From Talaromyces rugulosus (lineage: Eukaryota; Ascomycota; Eurotiomycetes; Eurotiales; Trichocomaceae): DNA of 64,000 nucleotides. Positions 1 to 12,230 of this stretch are shown here, piece after piece (within the stretch, counting starts at the first letter, position 1; each line of letters opens with the position of its first letter). The stretch covers positions 2,356,001 to 2,420,000 of the forward strand of contig NC_049565.1 in NCBI RefSeq assembly GCF_013368755.1. The letters are read 5' to 3'. A model generated the notes under the pieces. It had not been told where the DNA came from, made no database searches, and worked only from the letters and a program-made list of their open reading frames with translations. Made by a program: the position numbers and the translations under genes.

Positions 1-52
1 ACTTATTTTTTATGTTTGATTATAGGATGCTAACGTTTAATATTTATAACAG

Positions 53-207
53 GAATCGTCCACCAGGAGAGGAAAAATTTAGGGCATCACAACACAATTG
101 TTTTCGGAATTGCCACCGATAGCTTTGACTTCCACTTTATAAAAATCAACATAAACTCGGAGGTAACGTTGCCTGATCATACGCTTGATTTTGTTATTAA
201 TGGCTAA
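53..207 (+). CDS. 3'-terminal exon of a gene truncated by the window edge (unknown function)
   Basis: A splice-acceptor-like ...TTATAACAG ends at base 52. It is followed by an open frame that runs to a TAA at 205-207 and encodes about 51 residues, with the stretch HNTIVFGIATDSFDFHFIKI near the middle. The alternating hydrophobic/charged composition reads like genuine protein and not like random frame, and resembles the C-terminal part of uncharacterised fungal proteins. The previous exon would supply one base (phase 1). The rest of the gene lies left of the window, so no function is assigned. Alternative: a remnant rather than a live gene. Confidence 0.45.
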
Positions 208-281
208 TAAATTGTTCTAAAATATAGTACACGATTTGGAGATCGAGCGAATCCCGGTAGGTATTCTAAAGAGACAAACAA

Positions 282-476
282 GTGTGGTGTTTGCTTGTCA
301 GGGTATTTACAGACAAATATTGGGAACCGCATTTGGAGCAGCTTGAAATGTACATGGACAAAGCTAGAGTTCAGGACCGGTATGACGGTACGATGTATGG
401 AAAGTTGGTCATTCCATTCAAGCAGCGGCCTGTCCATGGATACCAAAGGTATTATTTGTTGGATAATGAGGACTGA
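282..476 (+). other. Possible coding remnant or terminal exon
   Basis: An acceptor-like TTGTCAG near 301 opens a frame containing DKYWEPHLEQLEMYMDKARV and ending YYLLDNED before a TGA. The composition (charged, aromatic, helix-like) looks protein-like, but no start, no upstream exon and no family were recognised. It may belong to a small gene or be debris downstream of the truncated gene at the left edge. Confidence 0.25.
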
Positions 477-893
477 CTAAAACAGCCGAAGGCTTTTTGG
501 TTAGTAGTTTAACATCTTGAGATCATTTAGAAGATGACCAAAATGGATACAAATCCGTAATTCTCGTCTCTCTCTTATTTTCTTCTTGCTGTTGTCTTTG
601 GTTTCTTTCTTTCTTTTTGTCTCTAGTGATGTATTAACAAGTCGAAGAAAATGACACGCACGCAGTGAATTTCGAGAATAATAATAATAATGTGAAGCAA
701 ATGTTTTGTAGACCGATGTCGACGCCCCACTTTTCTTAGTAATGGAGCTGTGCTCTCTCCGCATTTGACGACTTCTCGTCTTCTGCTTCGCTTGAGCCTT
801 TGTATATATATGCAATCATGATCTGACAAAGCTATTTGATTTATAGTTATTTGATCTACGTGCCGTCTGGACAGTGAACTGTCCAAAAGCCCA
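477..893. promoter_or_regulatory. Upstream region of the OPT transporter gene
   Basis: About 417 bases with no supported coding sequence. It is pyrimidine-rich around 565-625 and has a TATATATA-like stretch at 800-811, roughly 85 bases before the ATG at 894, so it is the likely promoter and leader of the transporter gene. Confidence 0.4.
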
Positions 894-3354
894 ATGAATT
901 ACCAGACGATGGCTTCCCCGAGCAGCCCTCCGAACGCTCGAGCTCTCGGCGAGGGCACCGACACAGCTGCAGATATCGGGTTTCGCGAAGAAGATGAAAA
1001 CAATATTACGGAAGAAATCTATGACTCTTCGTCCGCAAAAGCGCCCGGCACCTCCGCGCAGAGCTTCACGCCGCGTTCGCTGGCTGTCGGCCTCATCATC
1101 GGAACCTTGATCATCTTCTCGAACACATACTTTGGTCTGCAGACTGGCTGGATGAGTCTCATGACTATGCCGTCTTCGCTGATTGGGTTTGCCGTCTTTA
1201 AGAGCCTTTCCAAACACCTCTCTTTCCCCTTCACCCCAGTCGAGAACGTTCTCATTCAGACAGTTGCCGGCGCTGTTGGCACGATGCCTCTAGGGTGCGG
1301 TTTTGTGGGCGTGATACCGGCATTAGAGTTTCTTTTGAGGGACGGTCCAGATGGAAAATCAGGAGATGGAGGGACAGGCGAGGGCGGTCCGCTCAATGTG
1401 GGTTTCTGGAAATTGGTAATATGGAGTCTCGGGGTGTGTTTGTTTGGGGCAATATTCGCTGTGCCGTTGCGCAAGGAAGTCATTATACGCGAGAAATTAA
1501 GATTTCCAAGCGGTACTGCAACGGCATTGATGATCAAGATGCTGCATGGGGGCTCTAACGACGAAAAAGCCCAAGATGGTCAGAAAGTAACGAGCCGAAA
1601 TACCACAAACCCAGACAATTCAGACACTCGTATTTCTTCAGAATTGGAATCCATGGCAAATCCCAAGGATGACACACGGAAGAGTTGGAAATCAAAGATT
1701 CGCCTACTTATTGGTGCCTTTGCGGTTTCCGCACTTTATGTGAGTACAGAAATACGGTGTTTCCGAGAATGACAGGTACTAATAGCGACAGACAATATTT
1801 TCTTACTTCATTCCTCAGGTCAGGGATCTTCCTATCTTCGGACTTACTCTTGCTCAAGACTGGCTCTGGACTTTGAACCCCTCTCCTGCATATGTCGGCC
1901 AGGGAATCATCATGGGCCCTGCAACTTCGATGCATATGCTTTTTGGCGCAGTATTAGGATGGGCAATTCTGTCTCCTCTCGCCAAGCACAAAGGATGGGC
2001 ACCAGGTCCCGTTGGCGACTGGGAAGTTGGAAGCAAAGGCTGGATTATCTGGGTATCGCTGGCTATCATGCTTGCTGATTCCATTATAAACCTGGGCTGG
2101 CTCATTGTCCGTACCGCATATGAGTCTTATCCACGCCTGGCATCGAAACTAAAATCAATACGACGGAATGGATCTCAAAGACCTGGCACACCTCTTCATT
2201 CCGATGTTAGATATTCCACACTCGGCCTACACTCTGACACGGCGGCCATTCATGAGGAGGAAGGCGACTTGAATGATGCGCCACCGTCTGAACTAATCTC
2301 AAACCGCACTGTTGCGGTTCTCCTTCCACTCGCCCTAGTTTTGAACGTGGTGTGCATGCACATAGCATTTGGGGACATTATCACTCCATTCCTATCCACC
2401 CTTGCTACTTTGCTAGCGGTTCTCCTCTCGATAATGGGCGTTCGAGCCCTCGGCGAAACAGACCTGAATCCTGTATCGGGCATCAGTAAACTCACCCAAC
2501 TGATATTTTCCCTTGCCACTCCCTCATCAATGCACACTCGTCGATCGGCCATTGTTACCAACCTTCTCGCCGGCGCCGTATCAGAGGCCGGTGCGCTTCA
2601 AGCAGGCGACATGATGCAAGATCTCAAAACTGGCCATCTCGTTGGTGCAAGCCCCAAAGCTCAGTTCTACGGTCAAGTAATCGGCAGTCTCTTTGGTGCA
2701 GTCGTTTCCACAGCCGTATACAAGATGTATGCTAGCGTATACCCAGTTCCAGGCGACCAGTTCCAGATACCCACAGCTTTTGTCTGGATCTTCACCGCGA
2801 GACTGGTCACGGGCCAGGGTCTTCCGCCAATGGCGTGGCAAGCAGCAGTCATCTTTGGGGCTATATTCGTGGCGACGACGGCCCTGAAAATCATGAGTAC
2901 TTATAGGAAACCTTTTGGTTATTCCCCATCTCCATGGGTTTCTTTCGTACCCGGCGGCATTGCCGTCGCTGTGGGGATGTTCAACGTCCCTTCCTTTACC
3001 CTGGCACGTGCTATTGGAGGAGTGATAGCTTGGTGGTGGGCTCGACGAAGCCGAAACGCATACGAGAACACTGCTGTGTCAGTTGTTGATCTAAACCAAA
3101 CATCTACCGCGGTAGAACAACCACCATCCACAGACGAGGCAGAAGAAGAAGAAGAAGAAGATAACGAGCGCCAAGGAGCAGAAGATCACCCACTTATTAT
3201 CCAACAGCAACAGCCACCCCTCCCATCAGCAGCCGAAGTAGAAGACGAGTCGTCCTCTACCGTCGTCGTGCTAGCATCCGGACTGATTCTCGGAGAAGGA
3301 GTATTGAGCATTCTCAACCTGATTCTGGCTAGCATGGGTGTTCCACATTTATGA
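894..3354 (+). CDS. OPT-superfamily oligopeptide/metal-chelate transporter
   Basis: Two exons, 894-1739 and 1792-3354, give about 802 aa. The intron starts GTGAGT and ends GACAG with a TACTAAT branch site. Splicing restores the family signature YFIPQVRDLPIFG across the junction. The N-terminal SLAVGLIIGTLIIFSNTYFGLQTGWMS block and later NPSPAYVGQGIIMGPATS are typical of OPT proteins. Many hydrophobic segments (roughly 14-16) predict a multi-pass membrane protein. An acidic, Glu-rich and Gln-rich loop (about residues 700-750) precedes the last helix. OPT proteins import small peptides, glutathione conjugates or metal chelates; the sequence looks closest to the poorly characterised yeast YGL114W type, and the substrate cannot be read from it. 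The start could also be the second Met at 909. Confidence 0.9.
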
Positions 3355-3939
3355 TTGATTTGATAACGAACTTTTATTACTTTTCGGCCTTTTTTTTCTT
3401 TTGAAGATTATCATCTCAGCGAGCAAGAGATTCTGTTTTAGATTTAAGACGATATAAAGAGCATATATAGACAATATCTTCTGAACACAAAACAACTCTA
3501 TATGTAAATTGGCATTTGAGGTGAAACAAACGCATTTATTTGTTCACGAGGACTATTACATCCACACTTCTCTAGCAAAGAGAGTAAGATAATAGTAAAT
3601 GCAGGAAAAAAAAAGGCTAAATAGATACATTCACATATACAATATGCTGAGAAAGTAAAAAGGGGACCCCAAAGAGAAGTATGAACGTATGAAATAAGAT
3701 CGGACCAAAGTATCAGGAAAGATGCCGCTCTAATAAACATATATGGGATATGATCAGAAGGGGAATGATAAAAACCAAGAAAATCAAGAATAGCGAAAAA
3801 AAAGGTATTTTCAGTAAGGATAATTTTAGACAAAAGCTCAGTAGGGGGTAATAGACATGTGTAGACAGACGTAAAAAAAAAACAAAAAAACTGTTTGATC
3901 AGGTTCTCATGAATGTTAAATCAGAACAAGTCTTTCTGG
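3355..3939. other. Convergent intergenic region
   Basis: About 585 A/T-rich bases between two genes that end toward each other (OPT transporter on plus, SH3 protein on minus). It has several poly(A)/poly(T) runs suited to 3'-end formation. No supported gene. Confidence 0.5.
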
Positions 3940-5965
3940 CTATTCTTGACCAGGAACTGGCTTTCTGCCAATAGATGCTGATGCCTGTAACTGATCGTTG
4001 GCTTGCACGGGAGTACTGGGCAAGGGACCTGTTGGCGGAGCCAGAGGACTGGGACCCGCTTGAACGATTGGCCGATTATTTTGCGCAAGGTTAGAACTGT
4101 TGCTTCGTGCTCGTCCGGTGTTGTTGTTATTGCTTGTGCTTGGGCTCGAAGGACGCGAGGATCCTCCAGGAGTCAAGGGGCGCGGCATCTCGCTAGGTCC
4201 TGGAGACATCGAACGCGAGCCGGTAGGAGGAGCAGGGAAGGGTTGGGTAGGAGTCATTGGGCGACCGTCCTGGTAGAAACGTGGTGGACCTCCTCCGTTG
4301 GGAGGACGAGCACCAGCAGGAGACATTGGTCTACCATTTGGTCCCATGATTGGGGGACCACCACGAGGAGGTCCTTGGCCAGGACCAGGTGGTCTGCGTG
4401 GCTGCAAAGGTCGCGCCGAAAGACAGCTGCGTGGTGCGATACCTTGTACTGATCCATCCATACTGGAGCATTGTGTCTGGTTTTCACATTAGTATTATAA
4501 CACGACTGAAAAATGTAGATTGCCAACTTACCCATCCGTCATCATAGGCCTTCAGTATTCTCACTAATTGACCAGCTCGCAATTCCATCTCGTCCGCCAA
4601 GGACGGTGTGAAGCCCATCTGGACACGATGAACATTGCTAGCGAGCGGCGCGCCACCACCCATAGCTGGAGATTGAGGACGAGAGCTGTAACCGTTTTCG
4701 GGGCTTCCTTCCCGGTATTCAGGGGACGGTGTGCGGTTGCCTGCTGCTGCTGCGATGGCTGCTCCGCCAAGGGCTCCAGCAGCGACACCAGCAGCAACCG
4801 CTTCTCCTGAAGGCGTGGGGGGTTTGCCAGCGGTGAGAGAACTGGGAACCGCCGAACCGCTTCCGGTCGGCGAGGGGGTCAGCTCCCTGACTTGAGAGGA
4901 TTGTACAGAGCCATCTTTAGCGAGAGGTGTTGGTGGTGACGACCGAGCACTAGCATCGAAAGGATTCTCAGGATCGGTGAATGGATCCTGGCGAGTTGAA
5001 CGCGAGGTCGAATTCGCCGACCAAGGACCTTGATTTCCTCGCGAAGCGTTGGATGCAGCGCCGGCAGCAGCAGCACCAGCGATTCCTGCACCAACCCCTG
5101 CACCTACCGCTGCTGACTGACCATATGCGGGATTGAATTGATTAGCTGGGCGCGCGCCGAAGGGAGGTGTAGGAGCAGTCGAGTTCGAGTTATAATTCCT
5201 CGCGGGCTGAGAAGTAGGAGCGGGAGCAAACGACTTCTCTCTATCGATAGCAGCAGCTTCGGCTGCCTCCTCTTCTCGCTTTCGCTTCTTCTGCCTGTGC
5301 AGCCAGAAGAGGACTATTCCCGCAATGGCAGCCAATCCTAGCAAAATCCCAATGGCAATCCCGGCCTTTGCTCCGCCAGAAATGCCGCCAGAACTAGATG
5401 CTGCAGCGGAGGCCGAGGCAGAGGGAGTAGAGGTAGAAGAGGCCTGGTCCAAAGCAGCAGTTAGAGCTGTCGTGGTAGAAAGAGCGGCAGTTGCCGTAGT
5501 GGCTGTTGAGAAAGTGGTTGTGCGAGGGTCCCTTGTTGTGCTAGTTGTTGACGTAGAACTGGTCGAAGTAGAATCGGTGGTACTAGTTGTCTTTGTCGTG
5601 CTGGTACTGGTACTGGTACTGGTGCTCGTGCTCGTGCTTGTGCTTGTACTTTTCTTCGTAGTACTCGTACTTGTCGTGTGCGTCGTGGTGGTAGTTTCCT
5701 TGGGTTTGGTGGTGTGGGTGGTTTCAGTCGCATGTGTCTGTTGTACGGGAGGGCCCAGTCCTGCAGGCACAGTTGTCTCTGGCTTTTTAGTGATGGTAGT
5801 AGGGTCCGCCGTCATAACAATAGTGGAAACGGCGGACTCAGGTTGCTCAGTCGCTTGATGACCACCGCGTGAATTGCCATCATCCCCATCGTCGATTCCT
5901 AACCAGCTGTCTATATCGGAAAGCCAATCACGGCGGGTGTGATGATGGTGGTGGTCGTGTACCAT
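3940..5965 (-). CDS. Ser/Thr-rich single-pass membrane protein with SH3 domain (Fus1-like layout)
   Basis: Exons 5965-4532 and 4476-3940 on the minus strand give about 656 aa. The intron interrupts the SH3 domain: ...LKAYDDGW joins TQCSSMDGSVQGIAPRSCL, reconstituting the ALYDY-type fold with its conserved W and P. Order of parts: His-rich N-terminus, long Thr/Ser-rich extracellular-like region with an (ST)n repeat, a transmembrane segment AGIAIGILLGLAAIAGIVLF followed by a basic stop-transfer cluster, a disordered Pro/Ala/Ser cytoplasmic region, SH3, and a Pro/Gly-rich tail with possible SH3-ligand PxxP motifs. There is no classical signal peptide. The layout matches fungal Fus1-like surface proteins, which link the plasma membrane to actin or fusion machinery; that role is inferred. 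Confidence 0.85.
5578..5665 (-). repeat. Low-complexity (Ser-Thr)n coding repeat
   Basis: Tandem six-base units (GGTACT, then GTGCTC and GTGCTT variants on the plus strand) encode alternating Ser-Thr in the extracellular stalk of the SH3 membrane protein. It is likely O-mannosylated and potentially length-variable between strains. Confidence 0.7.
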
Positions 5966-7121
5966 GGTGATTATTGGTGTTGTTATTATTCACACAAATC
6001 AAGTCGAATAAGAGACAGGTTCTCCGATGGCTTCCAGATCGGAGGAAGCCACCAACAAAAACGGTCGACGGTGTCCAAAGTAAGGATCAGGGCACGGGCT
6101 GTCGCGAAGTGTTTCGGAAAAAAAACGCGCGTAGAGAGTGATATGGCGGCGATCCGGTAAAGAATGTAGGGGGAGTCGTCCAGCGCCAAAAAGAGAGAAA
6201 GAGAACGAAAGTGAGACTGGTCCAGCCTCTGATCCAGTCAATATGGTCTAGATATGTGACAAGCGTCACGGTAGACGATTCTGCACCACGTGAAGGAATG
6301 TTGTTGGCGATGGGGAACGGAACGCCTCAGGAGCCACGAGGGAGGAGGAGGAGGAAAGGCTGCGGACTGATCCTGCCATGAGGTGACATTGATGACTGTT
6401 ATTGCTCGAGGGGCCGGCTGAGGTCGCAGTGTGTACGGTATTGTTCTGGATGTCCCGGCCCAGACCGTATGGAGGCTGCAGCCAGGGCTTTCTGGCGCTT
6501 CCATTGGATGGGATGCCGTGTTCCTGGTAACGGTACGGTAAAAAGACGGACTCGAGACCCCGCACGGCCAGCCGAACACGGGCCCGTATTGAACGCCTTT
6601 TCAGGAACCGAGACGGCGCGGGCCAATCACAGCACGATGACCGGATGTCTCGGAGCCTCGCCTTTCCGCATCCGGCTAGCCCCAATGTGAGAAATACACA
6701 CTAGGCCCTATCAGTGATAGTGGTCAGCCACTGGGCGGTGAGCCGCCTGTAGGAATGGAGCGGCGCTTTTCTCCATTGTCCTCGGCCCAGCCCTCATTTT
6801 ACACGGACCCGCTGACAATAGTAATTAATTTAATCCAGATGTGATGCCAAGCCCTACGTTATTATTATTATGTACTCCAAGAGAATGGGCATGTAAATTA
6901 ACATTGTATTGCTTTCATGATTTCATTCTCCAACTGGCAGATCATGGAATTCTCTCCCAAGGACTGACAAACGGATATGGATGTTGAAGTAGATAACTAA
7001 CCCTTAAAATTTTTGTAAACAATGAAAACCCATATCCAGTCTCTAATTTCTTTGTTCGTCGTGTCGTAAAAGAGATGACGAGGTGAAGCTACAAAGACCT
7101 ATTTGCCTAGGCAATTCAACT
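5966..7121. promoter_or_regulatory. Upstream region of the SH3 membrane protein and 3' flank of the kinase gene
   Basis: About 1.15 kb with no supported gene. The G+C-rich half near 6060-6720 is the likely promoter/leader of the minus-strand SH3 gene. The A+T-rich half from about 6800 is the 3' flank of the minus-strand kinase gene. Small frames here lack start context, introns or family likeness. Confidence 0.45.
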
Positions 7122-8515
7122 TCACAAAGAGAGAAACGGATGCTCGAGAGCCTGCCGAGGGTTAGTACCAATCAAGAAGATCAAAAGCAATTCCGGTTAT
7201 ATACCCTCGTTGCAGTCAATCGCGAAGCGCTCTCGTAGCGAACCAGTTGGCTGACCAAGTCACGACCCTGTGAGGATGCCCCCTTGATGACTTCCTCCCA
7301 CGGCTTGGCAGGGTATTTGTGAAACTCAAACTTTCCCCAATCCGGCAATCTCGACGATTCCTGCGGACTTGTCAGTGGCCCTTTCTTTGCTTGCAAGGAA
7401 AAAAAAAATAACTACCGGCCACACTGTTGTATCGGGTGTACCCAGTTTTGTGAAGATAGATTGGATCAGGGCAAGTTCGCTGCCGAGAGGTCCCGCATCG
7501 AAAAGCTGGCTGTGGTATACATCCAAGACCTCTGCTACCACACATCCAGCTGCCCACAGATCCAACGTCGTGTTATAATCCTTGGAGCCAAAAAGAATCT
7601 CTGGAGGTCGATAGGAGGTTGTGCCGACATCAGTGATTTTTTGTGTGCTCGGTTCCGAGCCTGCATCGCCGTCTTTCCATGCGATGCCAAAGTCTGACAG
7701 ATATGCCGGCCCTGCAGGAGACTTCAACAGTATATTGGATGGCTTCACGTCGCGGTGAATAATACCCAGACTATGCACGAATTCCAGAGCAGTAAACATA
7801 TCGCGAAGGTGAGATTTAACTTGGGAGGGAGTTAATATATCCTCTTGGAGGAGCTCGTTTAGGTTGAACTGCATGTACGGAAAAACCAATATCAACCGAC
7901 CACCGGCGAGATCGAATGCTTCAAATAGTGGGATGACATGCTTGCTTGCAGTCTCCTTCAAAAGTCGGACCTCGCGTTTAGAATCGTGGGGTGGGCCCAT
8001 CAGGTGCGGTGTAGTGACCTTGAGAGCGACGAGTTCGCCATCGTCATTTTTGGCCCGATATATGGTAGAAAGTAGCCCATCGTCATGGTGGTGGCAATGC
8101 TGGTATTTACCAATCGTGATTGCATCTTTCTGGAATTGTTCTTCCTCATAGTTTGGATTGAGTTCTGGGCTATCAATCACCGGAGCTGCCGAATGCTGTG
8201 CTTGAGCTTCATCAATCACTTGCTGCAACAATTGATCATATTCTGCCTATGAGGCACGTGAGCATTTATCAACCAGAATAGAAGGCATGCAAACACACCT
8301 TTGAAGCAGCCTTGCTATATGCTTCGCTCTCATACCGTTTCGCGTGCGACTGGGCTTCTGCAAAACTGGCAGACGGGTCGGCCTTGCGATACGCAGACGT
8401 GCTAATTGACAGTAAACAGCTATCGGATGCAAATCGACTGAAGATGCGCTCACATGGACTGGATTGCTGTTAGCCTGTCGGTAAAGCCTAGCGCGGCTCT
8501 CCATTCGTCCGGCAT
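7122..8515 (-). CDS. CDK-like Ser/Thr protein kinase (possible CDK-activating, Csk1-type)
   Basis: Five exons on the minus strand: 8515-8454, 8401-8299, 8246-7416, 7360-7205 and 7151-7122, about 393 aa. All junctions keep phase, and the last intron has a perfect TACTAAC branch site. Kinase landmarks: VALK (Lys about 131), HRDVKPSN (Asp about 221), DFG (about 240), then VGTTSYRPPE and LDLWAAGCVVAE. The final tiny exon supplies ALEHPFLSL, the subdomain XI end that an unspliced reading loses. An N-terminal helical extension of about 95 residues precedes the catalytic domain. The activation loop and RPPE motif place it in the CMGC/CDK group. A role as a Csk1/Cak1-like kinase is a guess from overall pattern. 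It shares a promoter with the divergent F-BAR gene. Confidence 0.88.
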
Positions 8516-9159
8516 GTTGCATCAACCATGATCTAGTTTTGATGGTGTTGACGATGATGATGATGTTGTTGGTGTTGACGTCTCGAGCGCAGCCGAAGCG
8601 GTTGAGCCGCCGGAGCGCCAAGACATGGTCTCTCCCCTCTGACGTAACGCCGGCAGGGCTGTTCTCAGCCAGGTCGCAGGTTGCACAGCGAGGCCGCAGT
8701 GCAGGCGGACGTCGTCGTCGCCGCCTATTTTGTCTCTAGAAACCGACTGCCAGGGAGCCAGCCTTATATATGTACGAAGGATCCCTCCAGACAAGCAACA
8801 TAATGTTTCCATAGAGGTGATTGGTCCAGACGGCCATTCTAGCCGCAAACGGCCTAGCCGAGAGCAGCCGGCAGAACTGGCCAATCAGACTGCCAGAAAC
8901 CAGCAAACTGCGGGTCTTTTCTCCGCCCTCGCCTGACGTTTGGCCCGAAGAAATGGCTTCGGTGGCTCCGTCTCTCTCTTGTCGCATCTCGTCCAGAGCT
9001 CCTCTGTACAGTCCACAGCCCATCGCGAGCCCCCGCCTATTGTTACCATCCTTTATTATACGGCTCGTTTTCATTCATTAGCCCGCGGGCCTTTGCCATT
9101 GTTCCACCGTTGTCCCGTCGCCTTATTATGTCCTCCTCACGAACATAGGAGCTGCAGCC
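8516..9159. promoter_or_regulatory. Divergent promoter, kinase / F-BAR protein
   Basis: A 644-base region between two start codons pointing outward. It holds two CCAAT boxes, one on each strand (ATTGG at 8820-8824 and CCAAT at 8881-8885), which are candidate sites for the fungal CCAAT-binding (HAP) complex, and a TATATATG stretch near 8765 on the kinase side. No coding sequence supported. Confidence 0.45.
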
Positions 9160-12100
9160 ATGGATCTAGCACGACAGGAATACCCAGCATTGTTGGTGCG
9201 TGCGCTCGTTCCCACAGCTCCCATCCAATTCTTACGCATATTGCTAACTTGCTACCGCTATTAGACGTCACTGCAGCCTCCACAGGCCGCAGCTGTTCTG
9301 AATGACCGCATTCGCGTGATCAACAAAGTCAATGTCGACATCGCCGATTGGTTGCAGGTACGTGCAGGCCATCGAAATGCAGACGAGCAGCTGGCTGGAC
9401 AATACTGACGCTCATGCCCGGTTTAGGAGCGGAGACGTGTAGAGGAGCTCTATGTCCAAGGCCTCCGGAAGCTTGCCCGGAGGCCGCTGCCGGATGATAG
9501 TGCCACCTTGGGGTAAGACAGTCTCGCGAAGGCAGTCGTGACGAGCGCTAAAACACGATACTAGCATCTTTCAATTGCCCTGGAAGCGAATAGTTACCGC
9601 CACCGAATCACTTGCTGCCTCTCACGAGACCCTTGCGTCGAAAATCGAACAAGATGTGGAAAGACCGCTGAGAGAGTATGGGTCCAAGAACCGAGACTTG
9701 AGCTCAATGCCATCCATTCACAATGACCTGGTGAACTTGGCAAAGAGCCTGGATGCGGCCCAGAAAAGGTTACAGAAGGCTAAAGAAAAACGCTCAAAGG
9801 GCGCGGACAAGGCAATCGCAGCCTCGTCTTCCTTGGCCGAAGCTACTCAACAATGGGAATCACGCGCGCCGTTCGTATTTGAGCAGCTGCAGTCTGTTGA
9901 TGAGAGCAGACTGAACCATCTTCGCGATGTACTCACGCAGCTCCAAACGCATGAAGCCGACCAAGTAGAACGGAGTCGACAAACCGCCGAAAGCTGTTTG
10001 AATGCCTTGCTTAACGTGCAAACAGCTGATGAGATCAAGACATTTGCCGCCAAGATCGGCGGAGGGAGAGAATCGGCACCGTTGAGGAGAAGCAGTTCGG
10101 CTGCTGCTCCTCCGCCGCAGCCGCCGCCGCCAGCCCCTGTGCCAACTGCTCCTGTGAATACTCCTCCGCCTGTCGATCTGCCTCCGCCACCCCGTATTCA
10201 AGATGATGCTGCAAGTCAATACTCTAATCGATCCGGCCGTATTGGTCGAGAAGGCCCTCCAGGTGAGAAGGCTCGTTCTTGTTTTGTTAATATGCGGAGA
10301 AATTGACTCGAGAACAGTACCGGAGCCTAGGCAGACACCAAAAATGGGCGGGTTGCGTAGATTGGGAACGGTCATGAACCGCCGGAAAAGTGTTGCGCTG
10401 GGTTCTGGAACTTCAATTTCTGGCCAGGAAAAGAAGAGTCGTACAGGATTTTCATTCCGCAGAGGTGATTCGTCTCGAGATGTGCACACACAACTTCCGT
10501 CTACTCCGCCAGGCCGGGATTCACCCAGTATTGCCGGTGATTCCACAGCCAGTCCCCCTACTACTGTTTCATTACGAGACCCTCCCATTTTCGAAGAATC
10601 TACCGGTATTACGCCCATCCGGGAAGCGACAGAAGCCCCTGTGATCACGAACGGGACTGCTGCCAATCTTGCTGATAGCCAGCAAGCTCAGACAGCGGCA
10701 GCCCAGGTACTTCCACCACCCAGATTAATCACCTTATATTTCTAACCCCGTTTTCTATAGCCGCCGGTCGACTCGGAAGGCTTTACTGAGAAGCCGTCTA
10801 CTGTCGATGAGATCACAAGAGCCCAAAGAGAAGCTGCCGGGTAAGTTGACCTACAAGTTTCGGCGATTGATAGTGGCTAACCATGCCTTGACAGCTTGGA
10901 GGAATCTGGATTGAATCTCACAATCCGGGATCAGCCCATACACGAAGATGAAGAACAAGCTAAGCAAGCAATGGATGACATCGCGAATACCCTGCGCATG
11001 GTAAATAAAATTTGCAACCCTCAAAATATGTATACATATATTAACGTTGAGCAGCAAGGACTTCAATCCGGCATTAGACGAAACGCCGGAACCATTCGTG
11101 GCCGACGCGATGTGCGAAACACCATGTTCGTCGCATCATCAGCGAGCCCTGAACCAGGACCAGCCATATCGCCCGCTGCAAGCTTAGCACCTCCCCCGGA
11201 ACCCCTGGCAAAGTCTCCTCTTCCACCTGCTCCTGTTGCTCCAGCACCACTGAGCCAGGAAGACAGAGCCATGTCCGACACAACATCTATTCACTCTTCG
11301 CACACTTTGCATAGTATCTCGGGTCCTGTGTCACACCCAGAACTGCATGACCCAGGTCTGAATGCGTCCGTAGTCGAAACGGTGAACAGTTGGTTTGAAG
11401 GCGGCAGCGTGAGCAAGTCGTTTGTCGTTGGTGAGCTGGCACTGGCATACAATGCTGTCCCAGGCACGACCCCGGAAAATAGCACCATACGTTTAGACAA
11501 TTTCGCCTTGCTTGAAAAGGTGGCTGCGAATCCGCATTTTGTGGCCGAGGTGTCCAACACCGACGACGAGAAAAGAGGAGAGTACGCCGTGTCTCTGGCG
11601 AAGATTGCTCGCTCCATCCCCACGGTAGCGTTCAAATACCAAGTTCACCTTCCATCTACAAGCGTGTCATCATATTCTCCAATCATTTTTACACCAGCTT
11701 GGAATCTTGAAGAATTCCAGGCAAGCGCCATTATCCCCTACAAGGTCAACCCAGCCTTTACGGCTGGCGAACCAACAGGGTCGATCATTCTGAAAAATGT
11801 CGTGATCACCGTCAACCTGGATCTTTCTCCAGAAGACGAAGTCACTAAACAACCGCGTGAAGTTGCACGAGCGACCGCCGCAGTCATGTATCCCAACACT
11901 GGTGCCGCGTTCCGGCGCAAGCAATCCGCAGTTGTATGGAAGCTGCCCGAACTCGAAGTTAAACCAGACGCAGAGAACAAATTGCTCGTCCGGTTCACGA
12001 CCGCCGTGAGCTGGCCACGCAAGGGAAAAGTCGACACCAAGTTCGAGTACCACACCACCGACGCCACATCGCGTCTTGGTATCAGCGTTGCCGACAAGGG

Positions 12101-12230
12101 GCAGACTGCTAAAGATCCGTTTGCAGACGAAAGCAACGGTGGCAACTCTACACCGACACCAGTCTCTCCGACGTGGAAAGAAGTCCGCACCGTTCGGAAA
12201 TTAGTAGCTGGTAAATACGTCTCCTCATGA
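9160..12230 (+). CDS. syp1: Syp1/FCHo-type F-BAR endocytic adaptor (muniscin)
   Basis: Eight exons: 9160-9195, 9265-9357, 9427-9512, 9565-10262, 10318-10706, 10761-10840, 10895-11000 and 11055-12230. The total is an exact multiple of three, giving about 887 aa. The N-terminus (MDLARQEYPALL, then RVEELYVQGLRKLARRPLP) is the start of a coiled F-BAR domain to about residue 260. A Pro-rich linker follows, then the GGLRRLGTVMNRRKS block typical of fungal Syp1, a disordered Ser/Thr/Pro region, and a C-terminal mu-homology domain (about 500-880, with FKYQVHLPSTSVSSYSP). Such proteins bind membrane at early endocytic sites and recruit cargo; yeast Syp1 also affects septins and polarity. The seventh intron (11001-11054) is a multiple of three without stops, so it could be retained. 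Confidence 0.9.

Noticed and set aside
5325..5858. Val-rich open frame of 177 codons on the plus strand
   Set aside because: Reverse reading of the Ser/Thr-rich repeat of the SH3 membrane protein; low complexity explains the openness.
7181..7204. Kinase C-terminus ending in TRVYNRNCF by direct read-through
   Set aside because: A clear donor (GTATAT), TACTAAC branch site and acceptor remove this segment and give the conserved ALEHPF ending.
9860..10666. Open frame of 268 codons on the minus strand
   Set aside because: Antisense shadow of F-BAR exons 4 and 5; Arg/Ser-rich text with no recognisable domain.
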